Numbered from the stretch's first letter, positions 37,459 to 51,402 are shown. The stretch: DNA of 64,000 nt from Stutzerimonas stutzeri (GCF_024448935.1 NZ_JAMOIE010000002.1:1-64000); one strand, 5' to 3'. Program-made: numbers and translations. Notes: generated by a model not told the origin, from the letters alone.

Positions 37459-38523
37459 ATGAAGATTGCGCAGATCGCACCGCTTTACGAAGCGGTTCCG
37501 CCCCGACTCTACGGTGGTACCGAACGGGTCGTGGCGCACCTGGCCGAAGCGCTGGTGGAACTGGGTCATCAGGTCACGCTGTTTGCGGCAGCCGACGCCC
37601 AAACCTCGGCCAACCTGGTTGCTGTACGCGAACGCGCCCTACGGCTGGATCCGGCAACGCTGAAATCAGACCTGGCCAGCCACCTGCGATTGATGGATGA
37701 GGTTCGCGCCCGTGCCGACGAATTCGACATCCTCCATTTTCACGTCGACCTGTTGCACTTCCCGTTTTTCGAGGACATCGCCGAGCGCACTCTGACCACG
37801 CTGCATGGCCGCCTCGACCTCAACGACCTTGGCGAGGTGTACCGCCGCTGGCATCGTTACCCGCTGGTGTCGATCTCCCATGATCAACGTGGCCCGCTGG
37901 CTTTCGCCAACTGGTGCGACACCATTCACCACGGCCTGAACAGCTCGGCTTACCGCTTCCATGCCGAGGGCGACGGCGGCTATCTGGCCTTCCTAGGGCG
38001 TATATCTCCGGAAAAGCGTCCCGACCGCGCCATCGCGATCGCCCGCCGGGTCGGCCTGCCGCTGAAGATCGCTGCCAAGGTGGACAGCGCCGACCGCAAG
38101 TATTTCGAACAGGACATCCGCCCCCTGCTGGACCATCCCTTGGTGGAGTTCATCGGTGAAATTGGTGACGCCGATAAATCCGATTTTCTCGGCAACGCCC
38201 GCGCTCTGCTGTTCCCGATCGACTGGCCCGAGCCCTTCGGACTGGTGATGATCGAGGCAATGGCCTGTGGCACACCAGTGATCGCCTGGCGCTGCGGTTC
38301 GGTGCCGGAAATCGTCGAGCATGGGGTGAACGGCTTCATTGTCACCAGCGAGGACGCTGCGGTTGCCGCCGTTGATCAGCTGCAACAGCTGGACAGACGC
38401 CGCGTGCGTGAGGTTTTCGAACAGCGCTTCTCCGCTCTCGCCATGGCGCGCCGCTATCTGGAGCTGTACTGGAAGCTGCTGGGTGACACCGGTCCTCATC
38501 AACCGTTACAGAAGCTGGCATGA
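37459..38523 (+). CDS. glycosyltransferase family 4
   Basis: A 354-residue GT-B fold glycosyltransferase. The N-terminal acceptor domain begins MKIAQIAPLYEAVPPRLYGG, a segment typical of GT4 enzymes. The donor-binding domain has FLGRISPEKRPDRAI and the E-x7-E motif EPFGLVMIEAMACGTPVIAW. ATG 37459 follows a strong AAGGAGG; the longer frame is not supported. It overlaps the debranching-enzyme-like gene, so the two probably act in one alpha-glucan or glycoside pathway; the product is not known. Confidence 0.88.
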   Translation: MKIAQIAPLYEAVPPRLYGGTERVVAHLAEALVELGHQVTLFAAADAQTSANLVAVRERALRLDPATLKSDLASHLRLMDEVRARADEFDILHFHVDLLHFPFFEDIAERTLTTLHGRLDLNDLGEVYRRWHRYPLVSISHDQRGPLAFANWCDTIHHGLNSSAYRFHAEGDGGYLAFLGRISPEKRPDRAIAIARRVGLPLKIAAKVDSADRKYFEQDIRPLLDHPLVEFIGEIGDADKSDFLGNARALLFPIDWPEPFGLVMIEAMACGTPVIAWRCGSVPEIVEHGVNGFIVTSEDAAVAAVDQLQQLDRRRVREVFEQRFSALAMARRYLELYWKLLGDTGPHQPLQKLA

Positions 38524-40655
38524 CGATGAACAGTCCCTACGACACTCACCAAGCGCACCTCCCGCGTACGCTTTACGTGCTCAAGGATGGCGACACTTTC
38601 CTGGTGGCCGATGCCTTTGGCGACGTTCAGGGCACCGATGACGGCTTGTTCCGCAACGACACCAGGGTGCTTTCGCGCTTGCAGTTGCGCCTGGCCGGTC
38701 AACCCGCTTCGCTGCTATCGGCAACCGTCAGCCAGGACAACGTCTATTTCACCGCGCACCTGAGCAACCATCCCTTGCCACCGCTCGGCGACACCAGCAC
38801 CCCGCAAGGGGTGATTCATATCGAGCGCAAGCGTTTCCTCTGGCAGGGACGCCTGTATGAGCGGCTAAGCCTGGTCAACTACAGCGACCAGCCGACCCCG
38901 ATCCCGCTTTCGCTGGCGTTTGCGGCGGACTTTCACGATATGTTCGAGGTGCGCGGACAGACCCGCGCTCAGCGGGGCGAGCATCATCCGTCCGAACTCG
39001 GCGAACGCCACGTCACGCTGCGTTATGCCGGTCTCGATGACCAACTGCGCTGCAGCGCGCTAAGCTTTTCGCTGACGCCGATTCGTCTCACCGACTGCCA
39101 GGCCGATTTCCGTGTCGATCTGGAAGCCGGCGAGCGCTGGACGCTGTATCTGGAATTCGGCAGCGAGCCAGCCGAGCCGGGGCAGGCGCGCTTTCGCCAG
39201 GCCGCGGCACAGGCCCGCCGCGGCATGCGTCGGCGCCAGCAGCGAGGCGCACGGCTACAGAGTTCCGGGCGTTTGTTCCAGGCTTGGTTGGACAAGTCAC
39301 GCGCCGACGTTGCCTTGCTCACCACCGAGCTGCCCACCGGGCCTTATCCCTATGCCGGGATCCCCTGGTTCTCCACTCCCTTCGGACGAGACGCGATCTT
39401 CACCGCGCTGCAGACGCTCTGGCTCGACCCGGGCCTGGCGCGCGGCGTGCTTGCGTACCTGGCCTCGCATCAGGCCAGCGAGACCTCCAGCTTCCGGGAT
39501 GCCGAGCCCGGCAAGATCATGCACGAGACGCGCAAGGGCGAGATGTCGGCGGTCAATGAGCTGCCGTTCGGGCGCTACTACGGCGGCGTCGACACCACGC
39601 CGCTGTTCGTGGTGCTGGCGGGCGCCTACGCCCGACGCAGCGGCGACCGTCCGTTCATCGAGTCGATTTGGCCGGCACTGCGCTCGGCAGTCGGCTGGGT
39701 GGAACAGAACGCCGCCAATCATGCCGAGGGCTTTCTCGCCTATGCCCGCGGCGAGGCCAGCGGCCTGCTCAATCAGGGCTGGAAAGACAGTCACGATTCG
39801 GTGTTCCACGCCGACGGGCGGACGCCGGACGGTCCCATTGCGCTGGTCGAGGTGCAGGGCTATGCCTTCCGTGCCTACCTGGCCATGGCAGAGCTGGCCG
39901 GCTGGCACGGCGACGCCGACAGCGCCGCTCATTGGCGCCAGCAGGCCGAGCGGCTACGCGCGGCGGTGGAGCGGCAATTCTGGCTGGACGACCAGCAGTT
40001 CTACGCGTTGGCCATCGACGGCGCCGGAGAGCCGTGCCGGATTCGCACCTCAAACGCCGGGCATCTGCTGTATTGCGGCCTGCCGGAAGCGGTACGCGGC
40101 CGAGCTCTGGCGCAGCAGCTGCTGGCAGGCGCGTTCAACTCCGGCTGGGGTATCCGGACCCTGGCCCCGGAAGCCGCACGCTTCAATCCGATGTCCTACC
40201 ACAACGGCTCGATCTGGCCGCACGATGTCGCACTGTGCGCCGCTGGGCTCGCGCAGTATGGCGAACGGGACGGCGTGGTGCGCCTGTTGAGCGGACTGTT
40301 CGAGGCCGCCACGCATTTCGGCATGCGCCTACCGGAGCTGTTCTGCGGTTTCAGCCGCAGTCCGGGCGAAGCGCCGACCGCCTATCCGGTGGCCTGTCTG
40401 CCGCAGGCCTGGGCGGCCGGCTCGGTGTTCATGCTGTTGCAGGCCTGCCTCGGCCTGGAAGCGGATGGTCGCCGGCAGCGCATCCAGATCCGCCAGCCGC
40501 GCCTGCCAGCCGGCATCGACCGCTTGCAGTTGCGGCGCTTGGCGGTGGGGAAGCAACTGATCGACCTGACCTTTCAGCGCCTGGATCGGCGCGTGGTGGC
40601 CTTCGTCGAAGCCCAGCACGGCCCACAACCTGTCAGCGTCGATATCTGTCTGTAA
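38520..40655 (+). CDS. amylo-alpha-1,6-glucosidase / glycogen-debranching-type enzyme
   Basis: A 711-residue protein. An N-terminal beta-sandwich (about residues 10-200) starts with LYVLKDGDTFLVADAFGDVQ and contains GLFRNDTRVLSRLQL, typical of the bacterial GDE N-terminal domain. A catalytic (alpha/alpha) barrel follows, with YAGIPWFSTPFGRDAIFTAL, LLNQGWKDSHDSVF and MSYHNGSIWPHDVAL carrying the likely acid residues. Such enzymes hydrolyse alpha-1,6 or related glucosidic bonds. It is coupled (ATGA) to the GT4 gene and probably functions in the same polysaccharide or osmolyte pathway. Confidence 0.88.
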   Translation: MTMNSPYDTHQAHLPRTLYVLKDGDTFLVADAFGDVQGTDDGLFRNDTRVLSRLQLRLAGQPASLLSATVSQDNVYFTAHLSNHPLPPLGDTSTPQGVIHIERKRFLWQGRLYERLSLVNYSDQPTPIPLSLAFAADFHDMFEVRGQTRAQRGEHHPSELGERHVTLRYAGLDDQLRCSALSFSLTPIRLTDCQADFRVDLEAGERWTLYLEFGSEPAEPGQARFRQAAAQARRGMRRRQQRGARLQSSGRLFQAWLDKSRADVALLTTELPTGPYPYAGIPWFSTPFGRDAIFTALQTLWLDPGLARGVLAYLASHQASETSSFRDAEPGKIMHETRKGEMSAVNELPFGRYYGGVDTTPLFVVLAGAYARRSGDRPFIESIWPALRSAVGWVEQNAANHAEGFLAYARGEASGLLNQGWKDSHDSVFHADGRTPDGPIALVEVQGYAFRAYLAMAELAGWHGDADSAAHWRQQAERLRAAVERQFWLDDQQFYALAIDGAGEPCRIRTSNAGHLLYCGLPEAVRGRALAQQLLAGAFNSGWGIRTLAPEAARFNPMSYHNGSIWPHDVALCAAGLAQYGERDGVVRLLSGLFEAATHFGMRLPELFCGFSRSPGEAPTAYPVACLPQAWAAGSVFMLLQACLGLEADGRRQRIQIRQPRLPAGIDRLQLRRLAVGKQLIDLTFQRLDRRVVAFVEAQHGPQPVSVDICL

Positions 40656-40657
40656 AC

Positions 40658-40682
40658 GGCACCCCGCCAATGGCGGGGTGCC
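40658..40682. terminator. perfect 11-bp hairpin between GDE and yadH-like genes
   Basis: GGCACCCCGCC-AAT-GGCGGGGTGCC lies in the 32-bp gap between two convergent genes. It has no T run but is positioned to end both transcripts. Confidence 0.7.
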
Positions 40683-40687
40683 TGTCA

Positions 40688-41449
40688 TCAGTTCTTGAGC
40701 CGGTAACCCGTGCGGAATATCCACCAGATCAGTACCAGACACAGCGCCAGAAAGCCCATCGTCATGCCCAGGCTGACCGCGACATTGACGTCGGAGACGC
40801 CATAGAAGCTCCAGCGGAAGCCGCTGATCAGGTACACCACGGGATTGAACAGCGTGACCTTCTGCCACAGCGGCGGCAGCATTTCGATGGAATAGAAGCT
40901 GCCACCAAGAAAGGCCAGCGGCATGACGATCAGTGACGGCACGATCTGCAGCTTTTCCCAACCATCGGCCCAGATGCCGATGATGAAGCCGAACAGGCAG
41001 AAGGTAATCGCCGTCAGTACCAGGAACAGCGTCATCATCAGCGGGTGCTGGACCTGGTAATCGACGAACAGCCGCGCGGTGACAAGAATGATCACGCCGA
41101 GCACCAGCGACTTGGTCGCCGCCGCACCGACATAGCCGATGACGATCTCGACATAGGACACCGGTGCCGACAGCACCTCGTAGATGGTCCCGGAATAGCG
41201 CGGCATGTAGATGCCGAACGAGGCGTTGGAGATGCTCTCGGTGAGCAGCGCCATCATGATCAGGCCGGGGATGATGAAGGCGCCGTAGGGAATGCCGTGC
41301 ATGGCCTCCATGCGCGCGCCGATGGCCGAGCCGAACACCACGAAATACAGCGAGGTCGAGATAACCGGGGTGGCGATGCTCTGCAGCAGGGTGCGCCAGG
41401 TGCGTGCCAGTTCGAACAGATAGATCGCGCGGATCGCGTAGAAATTCAT
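40688..41449 (-). CDS. yadH: ABC-2 type transporter permease (YadH-like)
   Basis: A 253-residue permease with six predicted helices and an amphipathic N-terminus ([20 protein letters not shown]). The segment [20 protein letters not shown] followed by [20 protein letters not shown] is the ABC-2/NodJ-type signature. It forms a two-gene exporter with the ATPase encoded 11 bp upstream and matches the E. coli YadGH pair. The substrate is not established. Confidence 0.92.
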   Translation of the reverse strand: MNFYAIRAIYLFELARTWRTLLQSIATPVISTSLYFVVFGSAIGARMEAMHGIPYGAFIIPGLIMMALLTESISNASFGIYMPRYSGTIYEVLSAPVSYVEIVIGYVGAAATKSLVLGVIILVTARLFVDYQVQHPLMMTLFLVLTAITFCLFGFIIGIWADGWEKLQIVPSLIVMPLAFLGGSFYSIEMLPPLWQKVTLFNPVVYLISGFRWSFYGVSDVNVAVSLGMTMGFLALCLVLIWWIFRTGYRLKN

Positions 41450-41460
41450 GGTTCTTTCCT

Positions 41461-42384
41461 TCAGCGACCGTGAACGAGGTTGACGAAGATTTCTTCCAGC
41501 GAGCTCTGGCTCGACTGCAGGTCCTTGAAGTCGATGCCGTGCTCGGCCAGGCGCCTGAGCAGCTCGGCGATGCCGGTGTCCTCGTGCTGGGCATCGAAGG
41601 TGAACACCAGCTGGTTGCCGGCATCAGCCAGCTCCAGCGGATAGCCGGCCAGCTCGCCCGGGATCGCCGCCAGCGGCCGTTGCAGATGCAGGGTCAGCTG
41701 CTTGGTGCCAAGCTTCTGCATCAGCGCTTTCTTGTCCTCGACCAGGATGATCTCGCCCTTGCTGATCACGCCGATGCGATCGGCCATTTCCTCGGCTTCC
41801 TCGATGTAATGGGTGGTGAGGATGATGGTCACCCCGCGCTCACGCAGACGGCGGACCATTTCCCACATGTCGCGGCGCAGTTCGACGTCAACGCCTGCCG
41901 TGGGCTCGTCGAGAAACAGGATGCTCGGCTCATGGGACAGCGCCTTGGCAATCATCACCCGGCGTTTCATGCCGCCGGACAATTCGATGATGCGCGCGCT
42001 CTTCTTCTCCCAAAGCGACAGATCGCGCAGCAATTGCTCCAGGTAGGCATCGTCCGGCGCCTTGCCGAACAGCCCGCGGGAAAAGCGCACCGTCGCCCAG
42101 ACACTCTCGAAACCCTCGTTGTACAGCTCCTGCGGCACCAGGCCGATCTTCGAGCGCGCGGCGCGGTAGTCGTCGATGATATCGAAGCCATCGACCCGCA
42201 CTCGACCGCTGCCGGGATTGACGATCCCGCAGATGATGCTGATCAGCGTGGTTTTGCCCGCACCGTTGGGCCCGAGCAGAGCAAAGATCTCGCCCTTGTG
42301 GATCTCCAGATCGATCTGCTTGAGCGCTGGATGCCCCGACGCGTAGGTCTTGGTGAGGTGCTCGATGGTGATCACGGGTTGCAC
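41461..42384 (-). CDS. yadG: ABC transporter ATP-binding protein (YadG-like)
   Basis: A 308-residue ATPase. Walker [14 protein letters not shown]-loop [10 protein letters not shown], signature [15 protein letters not shown], Walker [13 protein letters not shown] and switch TTHYIEEAE are all intact. A C-terminal extension of about 80 residues is typical of exporter subunits. GTG 42384 is chosen: GGAGTGA stands upstream and the 308-residue length equals that of E. coli YadG, whereas the open frame reaching 42474 adds residues unlike the family. It is paired with the YadH-like permease. Confidence 0.92.
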   Translation of the reverse strand: MQPVITIEHLTKTYASGHPALKQIDLEIHKGEIFALLGPNGAGKTTLISIICGIVNPGSGRVRVDGFDIIDDYRAARSKIGLVPQELYNEGFESVWATVRFSRGLFGKAPDDAYLEQLLRDLSLWEKKSARIIELSGGMKRRVMIAKALSHEPSILFLDEPTAGVDVELRRDMWEMVRRLRERGVTIILTTHYIEEAEEMADRIGVISKGEIILVEDKKALMQKLGTKQLTLHLQRPLAAIPGELAGYPLELADAGNQLVFTFDAQHEDTGIAELLRRLAEHGIDFKDLQSSQSSLEEIFVNLVHGR

Positions 42385-42479
42385 TGATGAATCACTCCGC
42401 AAAATATTGGCTGGCGATTGTACGACGCAGTTGATTAGCTCGCTAATCAAGCCATTGATAACGATCATGCCCAACGCTG

Positions 42480-42932
42480 ACTATCTGTCGGAGCGGATCC
42501 GGCGCAAGGTCGGCATGGAATCGGGTGCGATCTGGTGGCTGGAGTCGCCAGATGGCCTCGAAGTCGGCGGCAGCGGTCTTTCTGCGATGCTACGTGACTG
42601 TGGTCGCTTCGGCCTGTTCTTACTCAACGATGGAGTCGCGGGCGACGAGCGAATCCTGCCCAAGGGCTGGGTCGAGAAGGCGAGTTCGTCGAAAAACTGT
42701 CGACGGTGAGCAGGTCGACTACGGCTACATGTTGTGGCCCGTTCCAGACTCGAAAGGCACGCCGAACGAGAGCGCCTTCGAGACACGCGGCATCTTTGGT
42801 CAGCATGTCTACGTCAACCCCCGAGCGAACGCGGTGATTGTGGTTTGGGGCGCGCTGCCCAAGCCCAAAGGCATGGCACCGATCAAGGACGATGATTTCT
42901 TCGCTGGGGTTGTCGAAGCGCTCAAGCGGTAG
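42480..42932 (+). pseudogene. beta-lactamase-family serine hydrolase, 3' fragment with frameshift
   Basis: Only the C-terminal third of a class C beta-lactamase-related hydrolase remains. One frame gives SGAIWWLESPDGLEVGGSGL, CGRFGLFLLNDGVAGDERIL and PKGWVEKASS. The continuation KTVDGEQVDYGYMLWPVPDS through to GVVEALKR is in the next frame. The break falls in an AAAAA run (about 42695-42699); one base fewer would restore the frame. The N-terminal part with the SxxK nucleophile is missing, because the yadGH promoter region begins instead. It marks the left edge of the ptx region. Confidence 0.85.
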
Positions 42933-43104
42933 CCATCACTACCCCTGCGCTTGTTTCCCGACCGTTACGGCTTCCGGGGTGACAGCGGCTGACTTCCACG
43001 CGGGTGCTGGGAACCATCGAGCGCGCCCTTAGCGGTAATGCCGTTGGCGCTGACGATCCGGTCGCACGTACCGTCAGCGGGATAACTGACGGCTCGGGCG
43101 ACGG

Positions 43105-43986
43105 TTAGGCACCGGTCGCAAGCACGCTGTTTCGAAGGTGGTCGGTGAAGCGCCAGGAGCTCGAATCCAGGGGCTGGTCCGCCCGCGCGACAATGTATAT
43201 CGGTTTGCACAATGCCGGTTCGGTCAGGTGAATGGCTCGCAGACTGCCGAAGGCGACCTCTTCTTCGACGGCCGACCACATGACGAGCGACATACCGAGG
43301 CCCGCCTTGACGTTCTGTTTCACCGCTTCGGTGCTACCGAGCTGATACGACACCTTCGGCATCGTCCCGGTGGCGCCGAAATAATCCCGGAGCAAGCGGC
43401 CGGTTCCGGTGCCTGGCTCACCTCCCAGAAGCTCGAGCGCCTCGAGTTCCTGGCGGGTAACCGTCGTGCGCGAAGCCCATGGATGCTCCGGGTGGACGAT
43501 AAGCACAACGGGCTCCTGCCTCCAGCATCGGGCGTCGAACCCGGGCCGATCGTCCCACCATTCCATGAGCGCGACATCCAGTTCGCCGTTGTCCAGTTTG
43601 TCGGCAATCGTCGGATTGGGCTCGATCGTTAACTCCAACGCTGACTGCGCGCGATCGCCCAGGTACTGCCTGATGAAGGGCGGCAGCACATAGATTCCGA
43701 TATTCGAGCTGGCGCCGACACGCAGGTGTTCGCCACTGAGATCCGCAAGCGCTTGGTCGTTGATACGTACCAGGCTGCGCGCATAGGGCAAGAACACCAG
43801 AGCCTCCCGCGTGGTTTTGCAGCCGTGGCGGGCACGGTGGAACAACGGCACACGCAGTTTTTCTTCGAGCTTTTGGATGTGCTGTGTCACGGTCGGCTGT
43901 GCAATGCCCAATTGGTCGGCGGCCTGTTGAAAGCTGCGCACCTGCGCCAATATCAGAAACGTCTTGACCCAAACGAGATTCAGCAA
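43105..43986 (-). CDS. ptxE: LysR-family regulator PtxE
   Basis: A 293-residue LysR regulator. The winged helix is at residues 1-60 ([20 protein letters not shown]), followed by a two-lobed effector domain. It is the last gene of the ptx operon. It starts at TTG 43986, overlapping the ptxD stop by seven bases and preceded by GGGGGCAG; no ATG lies near the helix-turn-helix start. In P. stutzeri WM88 the last ptx gene is likewise a LysR regulator; in that strain the operon responds to phosphate starvation. The effector is unknown. Confidence 0.9.
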   Translation of the reverse strand: MLNLVWVKTFLILAQVRSFQQAADQLGIAQPTVTQHIQKLEEKLRVPLFHRARHGCKTTREALVFLPYARSLVRINDQALADLSGEHLRVGASSNIGIYVLPPFIRQYLGDRAQSALELTIEPNPTIADKLDNGELDVALMEWWDDRPGFDARCWRQEPVVLIVHPEHPWASRTTVTRQELEALELLGGEPGTGTGRLLRDYFGATGTMPKVSYQLGSTEAVKQNVKAGLGMSLVMWSAVEEEVAFGSLRAIHLTEPALCKPIYIVARADQPLDSSSWRFTDHLRNSVLATGA

Positions 43987-44990
43987 ACCGTCTGCCCCCG
44001 CCCGAGGATCTGGTTTACCGCATCAGACGGCCGCTGCCCGGCCAACGCTTGCAGGATGTTCTGCGCCGCGCAGCATTCGATGGCCTTGCGCACCTGATGG
44101 ACGGCTGAGCCCAGATGAGGTGTGAACAAAGTGTTGGGGCAGGCCAACAGGGCAGGGTCGATCTGTCTGGGACGGTCTGTCCGTGCCCAATCCTCCATCT
44201 CGAACACGTCCGCTGCGTATCCGCCCAGGTGGCCTGATTGAAGGGAGGCGAGTATGTCCGCTTCACAGACGACGGAACCGCGGCAGGGGTTGACCAGATA
44301 GGCGCCACGCTTGAGCTGAGCAAGGCGTGTCGCATCTATCAGGTGAAGTGTTTCGGGGGTCAGGGCGATGGCCAGCAGCAGGATGTCGGACTCGGCCAGA
44401 AGGTCGTCAAGCGAACGCCACTGCAACCGCAGGCGCTGCTCCACGCTCGGGTCAACGGCAACCCGGTCGGTGTACAGCAGGCTTGCGCCCCAGCCACCCA
44501 ACCGCTGCGCAATCGCCTGGCCGATCGCGCCCATGCCGAGAATACCGATGCGCGCACCCTCGATGCCCAGCCCAAAGAACGTCGGACGCCATCCCTGATA
44601 GCCGCTTTGGCGCATGCGGTCATAGGCAGCGGGGACATTCCGGATCAGGCTGATCATCAGACCGATTGCCAGCTCTGCGGTCGGAACGGTCAGCAGATCT
44701 GGGACGATGGTTAGCCAGACACCATGCCTGGTGCAGGCTTGCACATCGAAGTTGTCGAACCCCTTCAGCGCACCTCCGATCACCTTGACCCGCGGGCAAG
44801 CCTGGAGGAACGCCTCGTCCACCTTGTCCGGCATGAATGCCATCACGGCATCGGCCTCGCGTGCCCGTGCCAGCACCGTTTCGCGGGATAGGGTGGTATC
44901 GCCCTGGTTGGTAACCAGATGGCAGTGAGGCCGCAACAGGTCCAGCGTTTCGGGATACACGCGGTGGGTCAGAACGACGGTCGGTTTCAT
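43980..44990 (-). CDS. ptxD: phosphite dehydrogenase PtxD
   Basis: A 336-residue D-2-hydroxyacid-dehydrogenase-family enzyme, the same length as characterised PtxD, oxidising phosphite to phosphate with NAD. Catalytic features are all present: Lys76 in [11 protein letters not shown], Arg in [14 protein letters not shown], Glu in [18 protein letters not shown] and His in TPHLGSAV. The NAD motif is [20 protein letters not shown]. Conservation of the [18 protein letters not shown] and FEMEDWAR segments separates PtxD from ordinary 2-hydroxyacid dehydrogenases. The ATG at 44990 lies 8 bp after the ptxC stop. Confidence 0.96.
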   Translation of the reverse strand: MKPTVVLTHRVYPETLDLLRPHCHLVTNQGDTTLSRETVLARAREADAVMAFMPDKVDEAFLQACPRVKVIGGALKGFDNFDVQACTRHGVWLTIVPDLLTVPTAELAIGLMISLIRNVPAAYDRMRQSGYQGWRPTFFGLGIEGARIGILGMGAIGQAIAQRLGGWGASLLYTDRVAVDPSVEQRLRLQWRSLDDLLAESDILLLAIALTPETLHLIDATRLAQLKRGAYLVNPCRGSVVCEADILASLQSGHLGGYAADVFEMEDWARTDRPRQIDPALLACPNTLFTPHLGSAVHQVRKAIECCAAQNILQALAGQRPSDAVNQILGRGQTVC

Positions 44991-44998
44991 CAAAATGC

Positions 44999-45814
44999 CT
45001 ACTTGAAAGACTTGCGCAGGCGACCGCTGAGGCCGTCCACGATCGTTACCATCACCAGGATCACCAGCAGGATCGCGCTCACTTCCTGGTACTGCATGAT
45101 TCGCAGCGAGCCCATGAGTTCAAAGCCGATGCCGCCGGCACCCACCATGCCCATCACGGTCGAGGCCCGGAAGTTGTACTCCCAGCGATACACCGCCGTG
45201 TCCGCGAACTGCGGCAGGACCTGAGGGAGCACGGCGTGGACGAGCACCTGCATGGGACTGGCGCCACTCGCACGCGCGGCCTCCACCGGCGCTTCATCGA
45301 CGTGTTCGATCGCTTCGGCGAAGAACTTGCCCACCATCCCGATCGAATGCAGGCCCAGCGCGAGCACGCCTGGCAGCGCACCGAAGCCCACCGCCGCGAC
45401 GAAAATGATCCCCATGATCAGCTCGGGGACCGAGCGCAACCCATTGAGCAACACCCTCGTGATGTGGAAAACGAACGGGTGGGGCGATGTGTTACGCGCG
45501 GCCAGGAAAGCCAGCGGCACGGAAAACACAACTGCACTCGCGGTGCCGGCAATGCTCATCGCCAGGGTATCCACCAGCGGGTTGATCCAGTTGCCGGCAT
45601 TGGCGAAATCCGGCGGCATCGATTCACCCAGCAAGGTAGCTATCGCAGGCACGCCTTCGAGCAGTGTCGTCAGGTCGAGCAGGCCCACGTGCCAGCTGGC
45701 CACCCCAACGACTGTCAGGATGAACAGGAGTTGAACGAGGGTGCGTCTCCACGCCCGGCGGTATGCGTCGAGCACAGGCTGCAGCGAGGTCGATGTTCCG
45801 GAGAGCGTACTCAT
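44999..45814 (-). CDS. ptxC: phosphite ABC transporter permease PtxC
   Basis: A 271-residue PhnE-type permease with about six helices. The EAA-type loop contacting the ATPase is [20 protein letters not shown]. It also contains [20 protein letters not shown] and [20 protein letters not shown], typical of phosphonate/phosphite permeases. It lies between ptxB and ptxD with gaps of about 10 bp, and imports phosphite with PtxA and PtxB. Confidence 0.94.
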   Translation of the reverse strand: MSTLSGTSTSLQPVLDAYRRAWRRTLVQLLFILTVVGVASWHVGLLDLTTLLEGVPAIATLLGESMPPDFANAGNWINPLVDTLAMSIAGTASAVVFSVPLAFLAARNTSPHPFVFHITRVLLNGLRSVPELIMGIIFVAAVGFGALPGVLALGLHSIGMVGKFFAEAIEHVDEAPVEAARASGASPMQVLVHAVLPQVLPQFADTAVYRWEYNFRASTVMGMVGAGGIGFELMGSLRIMQYQEVSAILLVILVMVTIVDGLSGRLRKSFK

Positions 45815-45824
45815 GATCGTCCGC

Positions 45825-47524
<1,700 letters not shown>

Positions 47525-47557
47525 GCGATTGTCCTTCGTAATGAAAGCGGCTTTCGG

Positions 47558-47578
47558 ATCACGCTTTGCAATCACGCT
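47558..47578 (-). promoter_or_regulatory. direct-repeat pair upstream of ptxA
   Basis: On the minus strand AGCGTGAT occurs twice, 13 bp apart start to start, and the whole 13-bp unit is nearly repeated (AGCGTGATTGCAA / AGCGTGATCCGAA). The spacing does not fit the 11-bp period of a Pho box and the sequence is a poor match to CTGTCAT, so a different regulator, possibly the LysR protein, may be involved. Visual evidence only. Confidence 0.4.
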
Positions 47579-47679
47579 AGGTGCATTCAGTGACGTGGGC
47601 GTTACCCGGGCGTGAAGGATTTGTGGCGGGGGACGAACCGCAGTTCAGTGCGGGCTCGTCTGCCAACGGACTGAACCAT

Positions 47680-48230
47680 GACTGGAGTCCGCCGGGGAAC
47701 CGGCCCGCCAGCGTAGCAGCGCTTCCTCCGGCTGTCGGTGCGAACGCGGCGACGTAGATCAGCGCTTTGACCTTGTCGCTGCCGTTTACCGCGATGGTGA
47801 TGGCGCTACCGCCAGAGCGAGTTTGCTCGCGATCATGGGTACCGAGCGTTTGCCGATCGCCAGCAAGCTGGCTCCTACGGTCGAGGCATGCCGGTGCTTT
47901 GAACAAGGCTTCGCCGGCGCACGCGGGTTTCGCTCTTCGGAGTGACTGACCAGCACGATAGGCCCAGAGGTGCGCTCTAGCAGGGCGGATACCTACTTGG
48001 CATCCTTCACCACGCCGCGCAGCGGATTAGCGGCGGCCACGACAGGGTGAAGCCTTGATCGATCAATCGAGCGACAACGCCGTTCCAGCTCGAGGATTCG
48101 GCAAAAGCACCGTGTACCAGGATCACGGTGGGCTTGTCGGCGGCGAAGGTTACGCCACTCCGAGCGCGTAAGCGGCGAAGGAACAGAGTGGCGGCTGCGA
48201 TCGCTTTGCGGGGTTCGATGCAGTGATCAT
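47680..48230 (-). pseudogene. alpha/beta hydrolase, disrupted by frameshifts, a stop codon and a REP insertion
   Basis: Pieces of one exported esterase-like protein lie in order: KAIAAATLFL (signal), FAADKPTVILVHGAFAESSS followed by WNGVVARLIDQG, then ANPLRGVVKDAK-stop-VSALLERTSG, and PIVLVSHS. After an interruption, GGSAITIAVNGSDKVKALIY and VAAFAPTAGGSAATLAGRFP follow. At least two frame changes and one TAG are present. The interruption falls exactly in the G-H-S-x-G nucleophile elbow and contains a REP doublet. The C-terminal third (catalytic Asp and His) is absent. The gene is dead and borders the ptx operon. Confidence 0.85.
47814..47878. repeat. REP doublet (REPIN-like)
   Basis: Two inverted Pseudomonas-type REP sequences about 20 bp apart: one with GAGCGAGTTTGCTCGCGATC, the other (complement) beginning GTAGGAGCCAGCTTGCTGGC. 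The GTAGGAGC head and short GCxxGC stem are characteristic of the family mobilised by RAYT transposases. It lies inside the alpha/beta hydrolase remnant. Another 60 bp of unexplained sequence (47879-47942) separates it from the left gene segment. Confidence 0.85.
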
Positions 48231-48258
48231 GGCAATGTTTGAACGAGAGCTGTGCCAG

Positions 48259-48984
48259 TCAGGGTGCGATCTGCCTTACCGGACGTATGAGAATTTCTTG
48301 TACCAACACCCGGGGTGGTTGCGCAAACGCATACACCAGTGCCTGGGCCACATCAACAGATTCGAGAGCATCAAGGCTCTGGCGGCGCTCGCTCAGGTCA
48401 ATATTGTGGCCGAACTCTGTCCAGACGGCGCCTGGCTCAATAACAGACACGCGGATGCCGTCGGGCCCTAATTCCTTACGCAACGCATCGTGAAAGCCGA
48501 TCACCGCGAACTTGGTTGCAGAGTAGACCGACCATCCAGCCACGCCGTGCCGGCCCCCTACACTAGACACTGAAGAAATCATCGCGCCTGGACGATTTTT
48601 CATAAGCGGAATAGCCGCGTGTGTGCAATGCAGCAATCCCACGATATTCGTGTTTATCTGGGTCAGCCAGTCTTCGGATCTGCTTTCTACGAAACTGGCA
48701 TAGATTCCGAGACCTGCATTATTGAACAGTAGGTCAAGGCCGCCATGCTTGGCTCGTACCGATTCGAACAGGTCATTCACTTGAAGCGCATCGGTTACGT
48801 CTAGCTGTACCGCCGAAGCCAACGGGCCCAACTCTTCGGCCAAAACCGAGATCTTTTCGAGGCGGCGTGCTGACATCACGACATTCACCCCCTCATCGAC
48901 CAAAAGGCGCGCGGCGGCTTCGCCTATGCCACTAGATGCGCCTGTAATGACAGCGACTTTGCCTTGCAGATTTTCCAGTTGCAT
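48259..48984 (-). CDS. SDR-family oxidoreductase
   Basis: An intact 241-residue short-chain dehydrogenase: TGASSGIGEAAARLL cofactor loop (residues 14-28), NNAGLG, catalytic Ser in ISSVSSVGG, YSATK (Tyr-x3-Lys), and the post-active-site VIEPGAVWTEFG. It resembles the YdfG/oxidoreductase group of classical SDRs with no known substrate. It lies upstream of the dead hydrolase on the same strand and downstream of a broken SDR. Confidence 0.87.
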   Translation of the reverse strand: MQLENLQGKVAVITGASSGIGEAAARLLVDEGVNVVMSARRLEKISVLAEELGPLASAVQLDVTDALQVNDLFESVRAKHGGLDLLFNNAGLGIYASFVESRSEDWLTQINTNIVGLLHCTHAAIPLMKNRPGAMISSVSSVGGRHGVAGWSVYSATKFAVIGFHDALRKELGPDGIRVSVIEPGAVWTEFGHNIDLSERRQSLDALESVDVAQALVYAFAQPPRVLVQEILIRPVRQIAP

Positions 48985-49049
48985 ATTTCCTCCAGCACCA
49001 AAAGGGTTGCCAAGTTAATGGGACCTAGGGCTTCCGACAGTCTCGTTCC

Positions 49050-51402
<2,353 letters not shown>

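Noticed and set aside
47525-47640. Pho box upstream of ptxA
   Set aside because: No two CTGTCAT-like units at 11-bp spacing could be found; only the 13-bp GCGTGAT-type repeat is present.
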